Positions 48,831-61,917 are shown, numbered from the stretch's first letter. The stretch is DNA of 64,000 bases from Phorcus lineatus (GCA_921293015.1 OV121086.1:44223402-44287401); one strand, 5' to 3'. Made by a program: numbers and translations. The notes: generated by a model from the letters alone, not told the origin.

Positions 48831-49869
48831 TTTTTAGCCTTTTGGGCCAATGGATTACCAGATCTGACAGATTCAGCGTTTCCTTGAGTCCTTAATCAGA
48901 CGTTTTGCGCCTATCATTCATAGGGGTTCTACCAAGTATTGTTTTTGTTTCTCGTATTTTGGGATCTCAAATAATCGGAAAGTAAGAACTCTTGACAGAT
49001 CAAATCCACTCTTCTACGGGTATAATTTGTATAATTGAGTTTTTTGAATAACAAAGTGGGTAAAACTACAAAATTGGTTAAACCTTTAAAGAACTATTAT
49101 AATGATTAGGATACTTATCAATCGAACACGACTGTCAATGAAATAGCAAAGAAATTTTCCAGATGTACACCCGGGTCGATTGCACAATTACTTTACGCAA
49201 AACCTACATGTAATTATATCACTATAGTCCTTTACGATTAAGGTCAATAATAAATCATAGTGATGGCATAACGCCAACACCCCCTTGTTTGTACCATGTA
49301 ACCTCAAATAGTCAATTGGTAATCAGGAAATTGATATTGAACCCACTTACTTTATTACTTACTTATGCTTCAGAAATTCTAAATATCGAAATAAGTCAGC
49401 CATGAAACATATCCTTTCTTTTTACACGTATTGATCAGTTTTAATTTTGGAGGAAAAAGAAAAATAGGGTCCGTTCACAAACGATTCCCCTGATGTTATA
49501 TATTTTTTCATTACTTACGTAGACATGTTACATGACATTTCTTTATTATGGTTTATTTGTTTTATTTATTTATGAGATTAACCGACATAAAGCCATTTGC
49601 ACCCAAATCAACTGTCATACACATTTTTATGAGTCTTTTTATTATTAGAAGGAATATATCAATATGGTTTATATCTTTCGCATCCTATTTCAAATCACAC
49701 AAACAATGGAAGGATAGTTGATGTTGATCACAAAAACTTACTCCAGCAATATAAATTGCAGTAATAATTCAATACTCGGTTGTTGTTCAAATAATCATTG
49801 TAAAAGTATACTTTACCTGACACGGAGCTTAATATTCTTTACTCAACAGACTGATCTGGTTGTCTTTCG
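48831..49869. other. Intergenic DNA with a duplicated segment
   Basis: 49280-49540 resembles 57945-58275: GTACCATGTAACCTC / GTACCATATAACCTC, then GTCAGCCATGAAACATATCC / GTCAAGCGTGAAACATATGC, then ACATGTTACATGACAT / GCATGTTACATGGAAT. No gene. Confidence 0.45.
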
Positions 49870-50065
49870 AAATGATAGAACTCTTTTCTGAAATTATGTA
49901 TCTTCATATTCCGTTGTTAATCATTAAACTACTGTTTCAATAACAAACCTCATTTCCTCATCTAACGTGAATTATTGTTTTTTTATAATTTATTTATATA
50001 TGTAACTGTTGCACCGATTTAATTGTTTATTAAAAGAGACATGGTTTGACATGGGATACAGACTT

Positions 50066-50195
50066 CAATATCCTATCAAAGGAAAGCTTTGTTCTCTATT
50101 ATTTCCGCTCATGTCGATGTTACACATATGATTCTTCCACTCCCCGGCAATAAACGTATCTATTATCAATGATGATACTCGTAAACACGATATTG
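50066..50195. repeat. 130-bp conserved island, copy A
   Basis: Gap-free match to 54164-54293 with 3 differences in 130 bp (near 50135, 50162 and 50169), while the flanks are far more diverged. It begins CAATATCCTATCAAAGG and ends AAACACGATATTG. No open frame. Possible pol II or structural RNA element, gene-converted tract or young repeat. Confidence 0.9.
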
Positions 50196-51382
50196 CTGTT
50201 TTCTATGTCAATAAAAAGCGGCTAACCTTTTTTCGGGAACATACATCTGTAGGAGAAGCAACCAAGGCTTGCAACGTATTTGCATTAAAAGTGATTAGCG
50301 CTGAATTAGTTATAATTTTGAAATTTATTATAGTATTTTAGTTCATATGGGGGAGAATGATCTTTTTCGAATTATACGTGTCCAAAAAAAATATTAGATA
50401 TATTACTATTGTTTTAAGGTCACGCAATACATACAATTTTGCTTTTTTGGTAGAATGACATTTAAAATATACCACAATGATTATATAAAAAACGTGTCTT
50501 TTCTTACGAAAAATTCATATGATATCATGCATCCATTTCTTTTCTCAAAATGAAATCATTGCCCAAATGGAATATTATTATAGATGACTTTAAATGTTTT
50601 AACGTGTGGAAAGTATAGCAATCCGTATCTAACATTTTCATTTAAGTATACGTAATAGTGTTCACCATGTTAATGTATTATTATTACTCTGCCTTTATCT
50701 GCCAAACAGTACAGTGAATATTATTACATGAATAATCATATATATATATTCGCATAAATCACAACCAATCTACATATCAAATTCATCTTTCAACGTCATT
50801 TATCGACAATGGAATGTGATCCTGTATTAATGCTTATTGATTCTTTCACATTCACTCAATGTTTATGGATCAAATATAGGATGTCAAATGACAAGTAGAA
50901 CATCTACATTCTTATTATGGGTATTGACCAGATGATTTGTGAATCTACTACATGTACCCCCATATTCTAATATTGCAAAAACGTACATAAGTATTGCACA
51001 TTTAAAACTATTTCCGGCGACTTTTTTATTTGTGTAAGGGTGTTATTTAATGTATTAAACAATTACCTTATAAAACCTAAGAGGTATGATGCTGTAAAAC
51101 AAGTTTCAATCTTGCTCCGAACAAAATTCTTTAATGGTTGTAGAAATTGTCCTATAACAAATCATATTTCTATTCCTACATACTATGCGAGACACTCTCA
51201 CCTTATTTTGATGATAGTTTTCTTGCTCAGTTACAATCTATAATCTAGATTTATTAATCAGTGGATCTGTTACTTCTCTAACATTATTTATCAGTTGTAT
51301 ATGTTTTGTTCCACATAACCTTTATAATGTTGGTGAAGATAATGTAGCAGGGGGAATTTCTAAATAAAATTTTACTTTGTAA

Positions 51383-51481
51383 CAATCTCATTAAAATGAA
51401 ATCAAAATGCTTCACTGCATTACGCGTGTACAATAAGCGTAACTTAGTGCAGCAATGTTAGATTTTATTTTAATGAGATTG
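51383..51481. mobile_element. 99-bp palindromic MITE with 9-bp target duplication
   Basis: The ends CAATCTCATTAAAAT and ATTTTAATGAGATTG are perfect inverses and the arms (about 43-45 bp) pair along most of their length. ACTTTGTAA lies directly outside both ends (51374-51382 and 51482-51490). A 9-bp duplication is the mark of Mutator-like (MULE) transposases. The copy is too short to code for anything. Confidence 0.8.
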
Positions 51482-51940
51482 ACTTTGTAACAAAGTATCG
51501 ATCGTTATCATTCCAGGCCATTGATGATATAGTCATATTTTTTCATTTTTCATTATTCAAGGTTTTATCCATTGTCAGTGATTCTCCCTAGATGATGGGT
51601 TATAAATGTAAATTTCTAAGATTGACTTATGACAGTGTTCATTTGGTTCACAAAATAAAGTGTTTTCAATTCCTTTATAATCAATTGCAATGGAATAATT
51701 CAGTATTTCTCAAGGATGTTTTTCTTGTTTCTACTAATTTCCAACATAAATGTCCTTTATATCACAACCTCTAGCAAGATATGCCTTTACACATCAAAAG
51801 TACAAGAATTCGTACTGTGTATAAGAATGTTACATGACTTTTAGGACAGCCTTGTTCCTGTACTGCGTCATACTGTTTTGGTATGTTTTTGAAATGTTCT
51901 CAGACATATCATAATTTATATGCCCTTATGACAAAAATAT

Positions 51941-52141
51941 TTACATTAAAAATGAAAAAGAAGAAGAGGGGAAATAGCACTTTTTAAAAAAAAAAGGATC
52001 TATTTCTTTAAAGTCCTCGCTAAAAATGCCAAATGCATTATCTTGTGAGGGTAACAAATCTCGTTTTTCAACCTCATCATCCGCACGGGTAGTCGTAGAG
52101 GAAATAAGCAAGTAAAAAGCGGAAAGAAAACTGGCGGCCAT
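51941..52141 (-). CDS. Candidate small secreted-peptide ORF
   Basis: The frame from the ATG at 52141 (context AATAATGGCC) gives 66 residues. The first ~20 look like a signal peptide (MAASFLSAFYLLISSTTTRA, hydrophobic core then small residues before Ala). An acidic stretch follows with a dibasic site (DDEVEKR) and then DLLPSQDNAFGIFSEDF, as in the pro-regions of secreted peptides and neuropeptide precursors. The end (after DPFFF) is made of T-rich codons and is probably not coding, so a splice may lie before it, although no clear donor was seen. A TATATAG lies near 52165-52171 upstream. No family is recognised and the ORF may be chance. Confidence 0.35.
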   Translation of the reverse strand: MAASFLSAFYLLISSTTTRADDEVEKRDLLPSQDNAFGIFSEDFKEIDPFFFKKCYFPSSSFSFLM

Positions 52142-53010
52142 TATTTGTGTGAACACCTACAGCTATATATCAATAGTACATCCCAATTTTAAATCGTGAA
52201 AATGAACGATTTCAGTGTTAGTGAAAAGAGTGTTTCATTTGCTAAAGGTTATTAAGCGTTTCAAGGATACATGTAACTGGAATAAAAAAGCAAATCAACA
52301 AAACAAAAATTACCACCTATGTATAGCCAATGTTTCAGAAATATTTTTCATGATACATAATTATTTTTTAAGGATACAAAAATTAGTCTTTAGTTTAGAT
52401 TCCTGAACAAACATTGATATTTACAAATTACCAAATAACCTGTCTGTAATCTGTATATGCAGACAAAACAACCCATTGGATTGGTGCGTTAAATTGAAAA
52501 TAATACATGATTTGCTTCTTAATGTTGTTCTGAAGATGGTGTTTTTCTTTTGATGGTGCTAATCACTACAAATATGAGTATCTGGTTTTGACTTGTGGGA
52601 AATCTACATTTTACAAAATCGATTTTTGCGACCACAGGCTTTAATTAAACAAATCAAAGTAATAATTATCGATGGCATTAAACAAAAGCGGTGCATAAAA
52701 TATTTTTGCGAGAAAACAACTTTTATGAAAGCGTTTGATATCGTTCTTGTTCTTTTGAAAGTAGTTGGTTAACTGTGTTAAAAAAACAATCAAAATGTTT
52801 TCGTTCTTATGTGAACAATTGGTTGATTTTGTCTGAACAAAAGCATATCATAATTCATAAATTTAAAAAACAAACTTATTAAGGTTATGAATTCAATACA
52901 ACGTGACCATTTTGTGAAACCGTTTTTTGTACCAAAGTTCGAAAGTGTGGGGGAAATTAGATTAGGAGAAGTTCACTGGATTACATAGAGGACTTTAGTG
53001 CAAACAAACA

Positions 53011-53989
53011 CGCGATTTAAAATACATCCACCAAGTATAGGTTCTACATGTTTCTTTGCCTTTGCTAGATAACAACTATAATGTTAAGACGACTGTATTA
53101 TCATTTATCATCCAAAACTGTGTTCCACAGGAGATATTGCTTGTGGAAGATCAAGGGATATCACCTAGGATATATCGTTTTGACAGTAGATTTTTAACAA
53201 TGCCCTGTTACAGTCAAGTTCATGACATCACAATTGTTTTACATCATAAAGTAATGACATCACAATGCTATGACGTCATAAACATGATAACTTCATAGTG
53301 TATGACATCAGCGCACTGAGAGTCTAATAGTAGTGTAGTGTTCAAAATTATACATTTTTTCAGGGAATGGGAATGGAAAATTATTTTGTATGATAAATAG
53401 AATCTCACCCTCGTGTCTTCTGATATCAAATATATCGGCAAGTCTCGGATATTTGTAACTTTTATCAAATCGTGTTTATATATTTTATATCAGAAGACAC
53501 TTGGGTGAGATTCACTATATACATGTATTTATTGTTTTCACTTTCTCATGCGTGGTTCCAAAGGATCCCAGTCAATATTGAACGACCTCAAAGGTGTCAG
53601 TTCTTAGCATAGAACAAACATTGCAATCATGGATGTCTGGACACATTGATTTGTAAGACTTAATACACCAAAACACAACCCGTCAATATATGAACCAAGC
53701 TATCGAAATGTTTCATTATTGATGATGACTTGAAATCACAACATTCATCTATGAAAATGTTTAACTGACATAACTACACGGCGTATCACGATAGCGGTAC
53801 AATAGATAGGGTCCAAAGGGACTGTTAATTATCATTTCTTGCTAAATTGTACCGGCGTTAGACCAAATTATATCCTAGAGCTTATTGACTAGGATGAGTA
53901 AAATCAATCTGTGAATCTGTTAATGAATCCTTTGAAAAATTGTTCAAACATTTGACAGTTGAAAGTCTTAGACTTTTAAAATTTACAAA
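53011..53989. other. Spacer between duplicated blocks
   Basis: Holds the inverted repeat at 53401-53512 and several ATGACATCACAAT or TGACGTCAT-like motifs at 53223-53310. No gene seen. Confidence 0.5.
53401..53512. repeat. Inverted repeat, 35-bp arms
   Basis: 53401-53435 and 53478-53512 pair at 32 of 35 places (outer end AATCTCACCC, core GTGTCTTCTGATAT) with a 42-nt loop. Probably a small fold-back MITE. No certain target duplication. Confidence 0.85.
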
Positions 53990-56930
53990 TTGTTCTTGAA
54001 ATTGATTTCCCTGAAAAATTCAATTTTTATTGTCACCAGTAATAACACACCTAATTTCTTCGTCTAATGTGATTTATATTGTTGTTTATAACCTTATATT
54101 GTATAAAAAGTGCTAAAACCATTTATTTTTTTACCCCAAAAAAAGTTTGAATTGGCTCAAACACAATATCCTATCAAAGGAAAGCTTTGTTCTCTATTAT
54201 TTCCGCTCATGTCGATGTTACACATATGATTCCTCCACTCCCCGGCAATAAACGTATCAATTATCGATGATGATACTCGTAAACACGATATTGTTGAATT
54301 TTATGTGAATAAAAACTGGTTGCCCAGTTTTCCGCGAACTTAAGCAAAACAACCAATGCCTAGACTTGTAAAGTATTTGCATTATTGATGATAAGCGCTG
54401 TATCAATAGTAATCTTGAAATATATAATTTTAGTATATTTTGAGTTCATATGATCGCGAATTACCTTTATCGAATTATATCTTTCTGACCTGTCTAAAAG
54501 TGATGGAGGGAATGAAGGAAATATAATAAAAGTGTATTACTTAAATATTGCATTACTTTCGCCATCACTACATACATGTACCTTGCTTTTTTTGGTAGAA
54601 AAAAATATTCATGGTAAACAACAATTATTGATTTTAAAACTACACCATGTCTATTCCTGTACGAAGCATTGTTATAGCTTGCATCCACTGGTACTTCTCC
54701 ACAATGATATAATAGCATAAAATGGACTCAAGTTGTTTTTAAAATCAAGAATTTCAGATCAATACTCGATATGAGTTATACCAGCAAGAAAGATATCGAT
54801 AACGTTTGGCAAGGCAAAGTGGCAAGGCAAGATTACCGTTAGAATACTTAATTAACTTAACAATTAAGCATAATCAACAATGTTCGCCGTTTCTAGTATG
54901 TCTTTGTCAGCCCATAAGACAATGGAGAATACAGTGAATGTATCATTGTCGTATAAATCAAAGACAATTAACAATACTGAATTTATCTTTCAACATCATA
55001 TATCAAATAAAAAATTCAATGTCACAAAGATATGTTTCCGTACACTTTAAGGTTTGTCACTTGGACAAGATATGACACTGAAACCCTTCCCATGAACCAA
55101 CTCACCTACTACAGATAATTATTTGGTCCGAAATCGATAATAAATCTTTTTAAATGGTTGTGTAATGTTTACCGAGAATGGAAGGTGCTCCAGTACTGAT
55201 GCTCACCCGTTCGTTCATTCACATTCAACCAATGTTTATGGACCTAATAAAGGGTCATATGCGTAGGCTGGGGGGAAAAGGTTGTCTTGCAATTGGAAAC
55301 ATTAATTTTAGTTTTTGTGAGAACACTTTATTTATATAAGACAAACTGTGCTGCCCCGCTTATAACTAATGAAAAAGTATTCATTTATATTGATTTGGAT
55401 TTATTTAAAAATAATCACAATTGTTAGTACATATGTTCTTGCACATATAACAATATACATATAATTGTTGTATCCAATCGGTCTCAATTATTATCGTATG
55501 TAATATGTCCCTGCAGCGATACCGTTGGCTCTCTGTGGGCGGCAGATAATATGGCGATTGATAGGGAACTGACGTAAGAAGTTAAGATTATATACATTCC
55601 TGGTATTCTACCATATCAACTTTATTGTTCGGCCAAAAGTGCACTCTCTTGAGTACTTCCAACGATATTTGAATTGATGGAAAGTTTTAATGAATATGAA
55701 CCTGTTGCATTTATTTCAACCTAAAACCATCTCAAACTGTACATGGCAATTTTGAATTGTTTAAATGATGAATGAACGATGTCTGTGATATTTGAATAGT
55801 TTGATAAAGAAAGGTGAAGGAAAATGGTGAAGCGTTAGTTGAAAAAGTGTTTCATATGCTAAAGTTACTAAGCTTTTCAACAAAACGACAACGACTTCTG
55901 AAATAACCAATGAAAATCATCTGAAAAAATGAGTTATGTCATCAGATGAATGTCGTCAACATTATCCAAATGTTTTAGGATATTTTTTATGACACAAAAT
56001 TATTCGTTTAGAAAATATGGACTGGTCTCTATTGATATTGTACACATTCATAAATATTTACAAATTACTAAATATCATTGATTATTGCAATTCTATCCTT
56101 GTTTACGAGTGTCATTATTATCATATTTATATGCAGGCAAAAATATTACCACCGGTTTGGTACGTTAGCTGAAATATTATACGTGATTTGTTTCTTAATA
56201 CTGTTAAGGTAACATTTATTTTCTTAATATGGTGCTAATCGTTACAAATATGAATATCCGGTTATATTTGACTTGGGGGAAACATACATTTCACAAAATC
56301 TATTTTGGCGACAACACGTCTACTTGAAGAGCGAAATCAATGTAATAATTATCAAAATCATTTACCACAAGCCACGTTTCGAATATTTTGTTGACAACTC
56401 ATTTTTAAAACAGAGTTCTCATTTATGTTAAAAACAAATCAAAATATCAATGATTTAATGTATGTCCATATGATGTCAAACTTAAGTGAAGTGAATGTGT
56501 GTAAGGATATCTTTATCAACTTTTGTTCTTTGAAGAATATTTTCCATATTTCTAAATTATATTTACCCGACTGAACAAAATGTTTGCCTTAACCCCTGAT
56601 TTCCAAGGCTTACTTTCACTCACTTTGATACAAAACAATGTAACAAAATTCATTCAAAAATACTAAAATCATATTTTGATCAACAGTTGCGATTGACTAA
56701 ATATTTGAAACTCTTATGTGGATACAGTTATTTAAGAAAATAATATAAAAGATGCAAAATGAAAACAGAGTTGATCATATTGTCTTTGTTCTCTTCATCC
56801 GACGCATGAAACTAGATATTAAAGTTAGTATTATAGTGTATTAGATTGGGAGAAGTTCACAAGTAAGTCTCATTGAAGTTGGTGCAAACAAACACGCGAT
56901 TTATAAATACCTATTATAACTTCTACATAT
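53990..56930. repeat. Old direct duplication, copy B
   Basis: Counterpart of 49870-53010 in the same orientation and order. Copy B lacks the 99-bp MITE and the signal-peptide-like ORF, so these are not conserved between the copies. Confidence 0.65.
54164..54293. repeat. 130-bp conserved island, copy B
   Basis: Matches 50066-50195 at 127 of 130 places without gaps. Confidence 0.9.
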
Positions 56931-57589
56931 ACCTTTATATTTGGCAAAAACAGCGCCTTTCACGCGATAATATTTGAACTTTGAATGTTGTGTTGTTTCG
57001 GTTTCTGGCAATCGTCATGCGAAAATTTCAGCCTTTAAAATATACGATGGGCCAAACTTAATTTTCAAGCAATTAATAAGAATGAAACACATACTTTTGT
57101 CAAACACAACTTTTTGTCTTAGTTTTAGAAAAAGAAACGTTTATGAAATAATAAGATAACATTGTCTTAAAAAGCTCGAGCACATAGGAAGCCTACAGGA
57201 GTTCAATAAATGGATTTCCCACATGCTTGTTTTTTATATGTGTTTCAAATATATCCTGGCGTTATTCTAGCCAGGGACAAACTTTCACTTTCATTATCCT
57301 TTTTTCAATCAGGAAATTTTACAACTTAATATATACACATCAGATTCCGATTAAAAGGAGAAAACATTAATATGTCTACATGTAAAATCCACTGACTCTA
57401 GGTTTTTAGGTTCTTTTATCTTTTGATGTCTCTATTCTTTAATATTTTTCATCATCATACATGTATATTTATATTGCCATCGACAACATATTTTTGGAGT
57501 ATTAAAGACGTCAAAAGAATGGCAATATTCCTTACAAGTGCACATGACTTCATACAAATCTGTAATAGTCTTCCTTCCTAATCGATGTG
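56931..57589. other. Intergenic DNA, no gene seen
   Basis: AT-rich. Near 57256 there is a small hairpin, CCTGGC-GTTATTCTA-GCCAGG, whose loop matches the middle block of the 8521-8821 doublet. Confidence 0.45.
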
Positions 57590-58290
57590 TATAATGTTTC
57601 TATTGTTCTCTCTTCGACTTACATTATGTATCATTGTGGACTAAATCAATGTTTTGTGATGTGGGTGGTTTTGCTGCTGGGTTATATCATTAAATGAGTG
57701 CATTTAGAATCGACTGGACTTTTACTGCCCCATTAATACACAAATTCATGTTCAGTGTTACATTTTGTTATCAATGCCCGTTATCTAAGTAAATAAAGTG
57801 TATAGAGTCTATACAGCTGCCTTTCTTCCAATGTAGCAATACACATAAACGCATACATTTAAATAGCACAAATCCTAAAATACACCCTTATTGTTCGCAA
57901 CAGTTTTGGGTTTGTCAATGTTACAGATGACAAGGTATATATAACTATCTCCTTCTCGTATGTACCATATAACCTCTTAATGTCAATAATCTAATCAGAA
58001 ACCAATATTGTTCCTACATAATGGGTGGTGTAATAACTACTCAGACTTGTAAGCTCCCTAGTGGCAATGTAATAAACATCATTCTATCAATAGTTAGACC
58101 AAATTGGTAATTTTAAGTCAAGCGTGAAACATATGCCTTCTATTTAGGGATATTGACCGTCTATTGACGACAGAACAAGAAAAGCTTTCGCTTTAAACCA
58201 CTCTCTTGTCGAATATTACTCTCATTTAGTTAAAATAACATTTTCTTTACCAAATAAGGCATGTTACATGGAATGCCCTGAAGAACGTCG
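57590..58290. repeat. Old duplication, counterpart of 46.7-49.5 kb
   Basis: Two segments match in order: 57590-57730 with 46700-46850, and 57945-58275 with 49280-49540. About 2 kb present in the first copy is absent here, including the MITE at 47966-48830. Confidence 0.5.
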
Positions 58291-61132
58291 CCTTGCAAAC
58301 ACTTATTTTACTGTAACTGATACTCATGCCTCTACACTATATATTTGTGTTTTATTCAATCATGACTAGTGAACTCTGCAGAGTTATCAATTGTTTAAAT
58401 AGTGTTAAATCACCGTTTTATGAGATATTTGGATAGGAGTGCTTCAAACCTTAGAACAGTTTCCTCTCTTTCACTCCTTTATCAAATCTTTAACTTTCAA
58501 TGATAGACTTGATAAATCAAAGTACCCTAAAATGTTTTATGTTTGAATCCTTGGGAATTACATTTGATAAACACGATGCAACACTAAATCTGTACTTTTG
58601 TATCAAAGCAAAAGGTGCTTGCTGAAGGTATTACTATCCGTAATCTGTCTTCAAGACGATAATCTGAAGCCCTACCGTTTTAATCGGAATTTATCTTTGC
58701 AATAGCGTGTACATTTTTGTGATGAAGTTTTTTATCTTGACTTTTTGATTTTGATTTTGATTTGATTTTAATGAAATGTTCGCTAATCTAAAAATAACGT
58801 CCGTTAATGTTGACTTTAAATCGTAACACGGGCTGGCAACGCAAAACATTAAGCAAGTTTAACGTCAGGTTTAAGGAAACAATAAGAGATAATTTCATTA
58901 CACTGAGGAAGGAAAGAACATATATCCATTCATAACCGGAATTCGACAACGATCTAATATTTTACGATCATTCGTTAAAGTCAGCATCTAAAAGGTATCA
59001 AAGTTATCACCATACATCAAATACATTTGGCTCAAACATTCGCTCTATTGTGGCATGTTGGTTCCCGTAATGATAAGTTTTTCCTACAACAAAAACTTTA
59101 ATCTTTACTATTTCACCTATGTAAAACAGGATTTTCTCAGTGATTTCAAAAAGATAATGGTTAAAGATTGGTGGGAAGATCAGTTGCATAAGTCTTGAAC
59201 ACTTGTATACTTCAAAAACACAATTGTTTATACACACATCTGTCATTTAACATCAATGAGTCACACACACTATACACCAAAGAATGTGTCCCTTTCAGTG
59301 ATGCCTCAAATTAGATTATGGATTTATGTTAAGTTCATCTTCTTATGTTTAACACGTTAGAAATTGTAGTAGAAGATTGCCAGATTTTGATTGAGTCACT
59401 TAACTCCTACATGTACATTCTTGCATCATTGCGGTCTGGAAAACAGTTTCTATTGAAAAACCTGGGGCGTTGTTCATATAGAATCGATCTCTCATTGTTA
59501 ATGATATTTGACAGATTCATTGAAGCAAGCTGTTGACAGCAGCACTAAAGGATAGTTATTAATGTTTATGTAATTGAACATTGTCAAAACCTTCTCGTTT
59601 GCATTACAGACACAGCTGAGTTATAAAATGACAACGTCGATAACACTGGCGTTCTTCAAAGTGGGTTGCTAATGCAAATAAACCAAAATATATATTTCCC
59701 ATGCAAACATGTGAAATATGATAGATAACTAACACATAGTAATATAAGTTAAATTATTCGAACGTTTTTGCTTTCAAAATTATCTAGTTTCATTTACTAT
59801 TTTTCTATACTGGAATAAAAAAAAGATTTTAAAAAAAGGAACGTGTCAAAATTATACAGTAACTTCAAAGACAAATTAGAAGAAAAAATACAATAATTTG
59901 TTTTAAATATATGTAAAGGCAAACTATTACTGAACTCGTCATGCTAATTGCAGACTAAACAATTTTTAATGAGAAGACAGCATGTTTGGCCCATAAATTA
60001 TCTAAAATTTATTTCAAGTCTAGACACAGGCAAGATAAATCTCAAAATAACCAAATGTATGGTGCCACTCTTAAAGGACATAGATCCATCAAAATGATAA
60101 ACACTTCTGACATGATGAATGGTATTTACTTTTTACATACCACTTGGACCTCGTTGTCCGTTGCAACTATTCATGAAAGTATCCGTTCAGACGAAAAGAA
60201 TCATGATATTTGATGCAGGGACACATTTGAAAACAAACATTGTTGAGACAACTTTTATACATTTCTGGTAATTTCACTGTTACAGTTCATTCAAGTATAT
60301 TGTCTGGAACCTTGTCATTGTTTGATTTAGTAATTACAACCATCGTTTTGACCTGAATTTTAATGCTGACCATTTCATCTTCCGTGATCAGCAGGAGATG
60401 TTTTCTACTGTCGATATCAGGCGATTTTGTAATTGATATCATTTAATGCCGCTCATCCTACTAATGATATGCTACGCTACATTTAGAACTAATATCATGA
60501 CTACTCTACCATAGTCTCTTGATAAGAAAGTAGTTAAAGCATAGACCTATCTACCGATTGATGCTTGTCACGGTGTAACGAAATCTAAACTTTGATTCGT
60601 TAATCCGACAGAAAGTAGTGAGTGAATAAAATGGTTGATTTGCAGATTAAACAAGACGATAAAAGGGTACGGTAACTGATACCCGTAACTAGATCAACAG
60701 ATTATTAGAGTCAACTACCCGTAAATAAACGATAGACAATCACTCAAGCGTCATGCCAATGCAGACATGCCAAGACAAGGCTATATACCGCCTTACAAGA
60801 GTACATCAATCCGAACAGTCGACACTGGCGTGACATAACAGGGAGATTCAGGGCGGATAAACGGATAGGGAAAAATAGAGATGAATAAACAACAAGTACA
60901 CGATACCTCAGATAATCCCAAGGGATCACCACTTGAGTGACTAAATTTATAAGAATACCAGATAGGTAAAGCATAGCTTATTAAAATATGGGGATGGGAA
61001 TGATATGGTTAAACTGTACAGTCGTTTAAATACGTGATCACATACTCCAAAAAGGAACAGAGAAACAAAGGGATATTAACCTCACAAATTCCACATCAAG
61101 CATCCCAAAGAGTCCAATCCACCCATTCCTTC
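58291..61132. other. Intergenic DNA, no gene seen
   Basis: AT-rich. A short GATTTT-type microsatellite lies at 58738-58770. 60540-61000 is somewhat less AT-rich and has no recognisable coding frame. Confidence 0.5.
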
Positions 61133-61347
61133 AGTGTCAATAATTTATCCGTTTTGTGCACAGTTAACCATAGATTTTTATATGTCCAAGCCGACAGCGG
61201 CTGTCTTAACGTTTTCATAGGTAAATTGTGAAGAATGTTTAGTACAATGTATTTCATTGCATCGATAGAAAGTTTAAGTGAATGCGTAAGTCCTCGTAAG
61301 CCTTAAAATAGCCAATTTAAACCGTAAAAGCGTGCACTGGTGCCTTT
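61133..61347 (-). repeat. Discrete ~216-bp interspersed repeat, copy 2
   Basis: Reverse-orientation copy of 45749-45966, ~85% identical, with sharp ends and unrelated flanks. The only notable gap is the loss of a few bases after AATTTACCT relative to copy 1. Confidence 0.8.
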
Positions 61348-61917
61348 AAATGCTACTCAATAGGTTGATTTCAAAGATAGGAAGCTTGTATACCATTAAA
61401 AACCTTTATTAAACAATATTTGGTAGCTTTTAAAAGCGTTGTGAGGCACACTGTTTGGTAATAACAAAAAAAAAATCACCACATCGTTTTCAATTCATCT
61501 AGTTTCCCAAAATGTTTTGTTTCAACATTTTATTGTGATGGTCGTGGTAATCATAAGTTATACGACTCATAGTGTTTGTCTAGTCCACGACATGGTTGGT
61601 TATAAGCGGCTCGTTGTATTAGCAACTATATCACAACTATCGCAACTATTATGTACACATATACATTTTAATACACAATATCGTAATTTAATGTCAGACA
61701 ATCATTAATAAAATCGCATAGTATTTTAAAGTTTGAGTGTGTTAGGTTACCTACGTACTAAAGTATTTCACGAATGAAATCCTATTTAGAAGCCACCATC
61801 TAAATGTCACTGTCGTAGTGCAAATCCAAATCCGTCAAATCCCAAAATGAAATGGATAGATTGGAAAAACTTCTTGCAAAGTGCCAAAATGTGAATGGGC
61901 TGCACGAAGTCCACCTT
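61348..61917. other. Intergenic DNA, no gene seen
   Basis: AT-rich with an A9 run near 61468. No gene supported. Confidence 0.5.

Larger units (their letters stand above)
49870..53010. repeat. Old direct duplication, copy A
   Basis: Collinear with 53990-56930. Anchors: 49950 / 54055 (CTAACGTGAATTATTGTT / CTAATGTGATTTATATTGTT), the 130-bp island, 50780-50870 / 54990-55240 (CATTCAC-TCAATGTTTATGGA), 52215-52250 / 55830-55870 (GTGTTTCAT-TGCTAAAG), 52560-52640 / 56225-56310 (GGTGCTAATC-TACAAATATGA) and 52965-53015 / 56850-56910 (GGAGAAGTTCAC and GCAAACAAACACGCGATTT). Most of it is about 65-75% identical. Confidence 0.65.
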
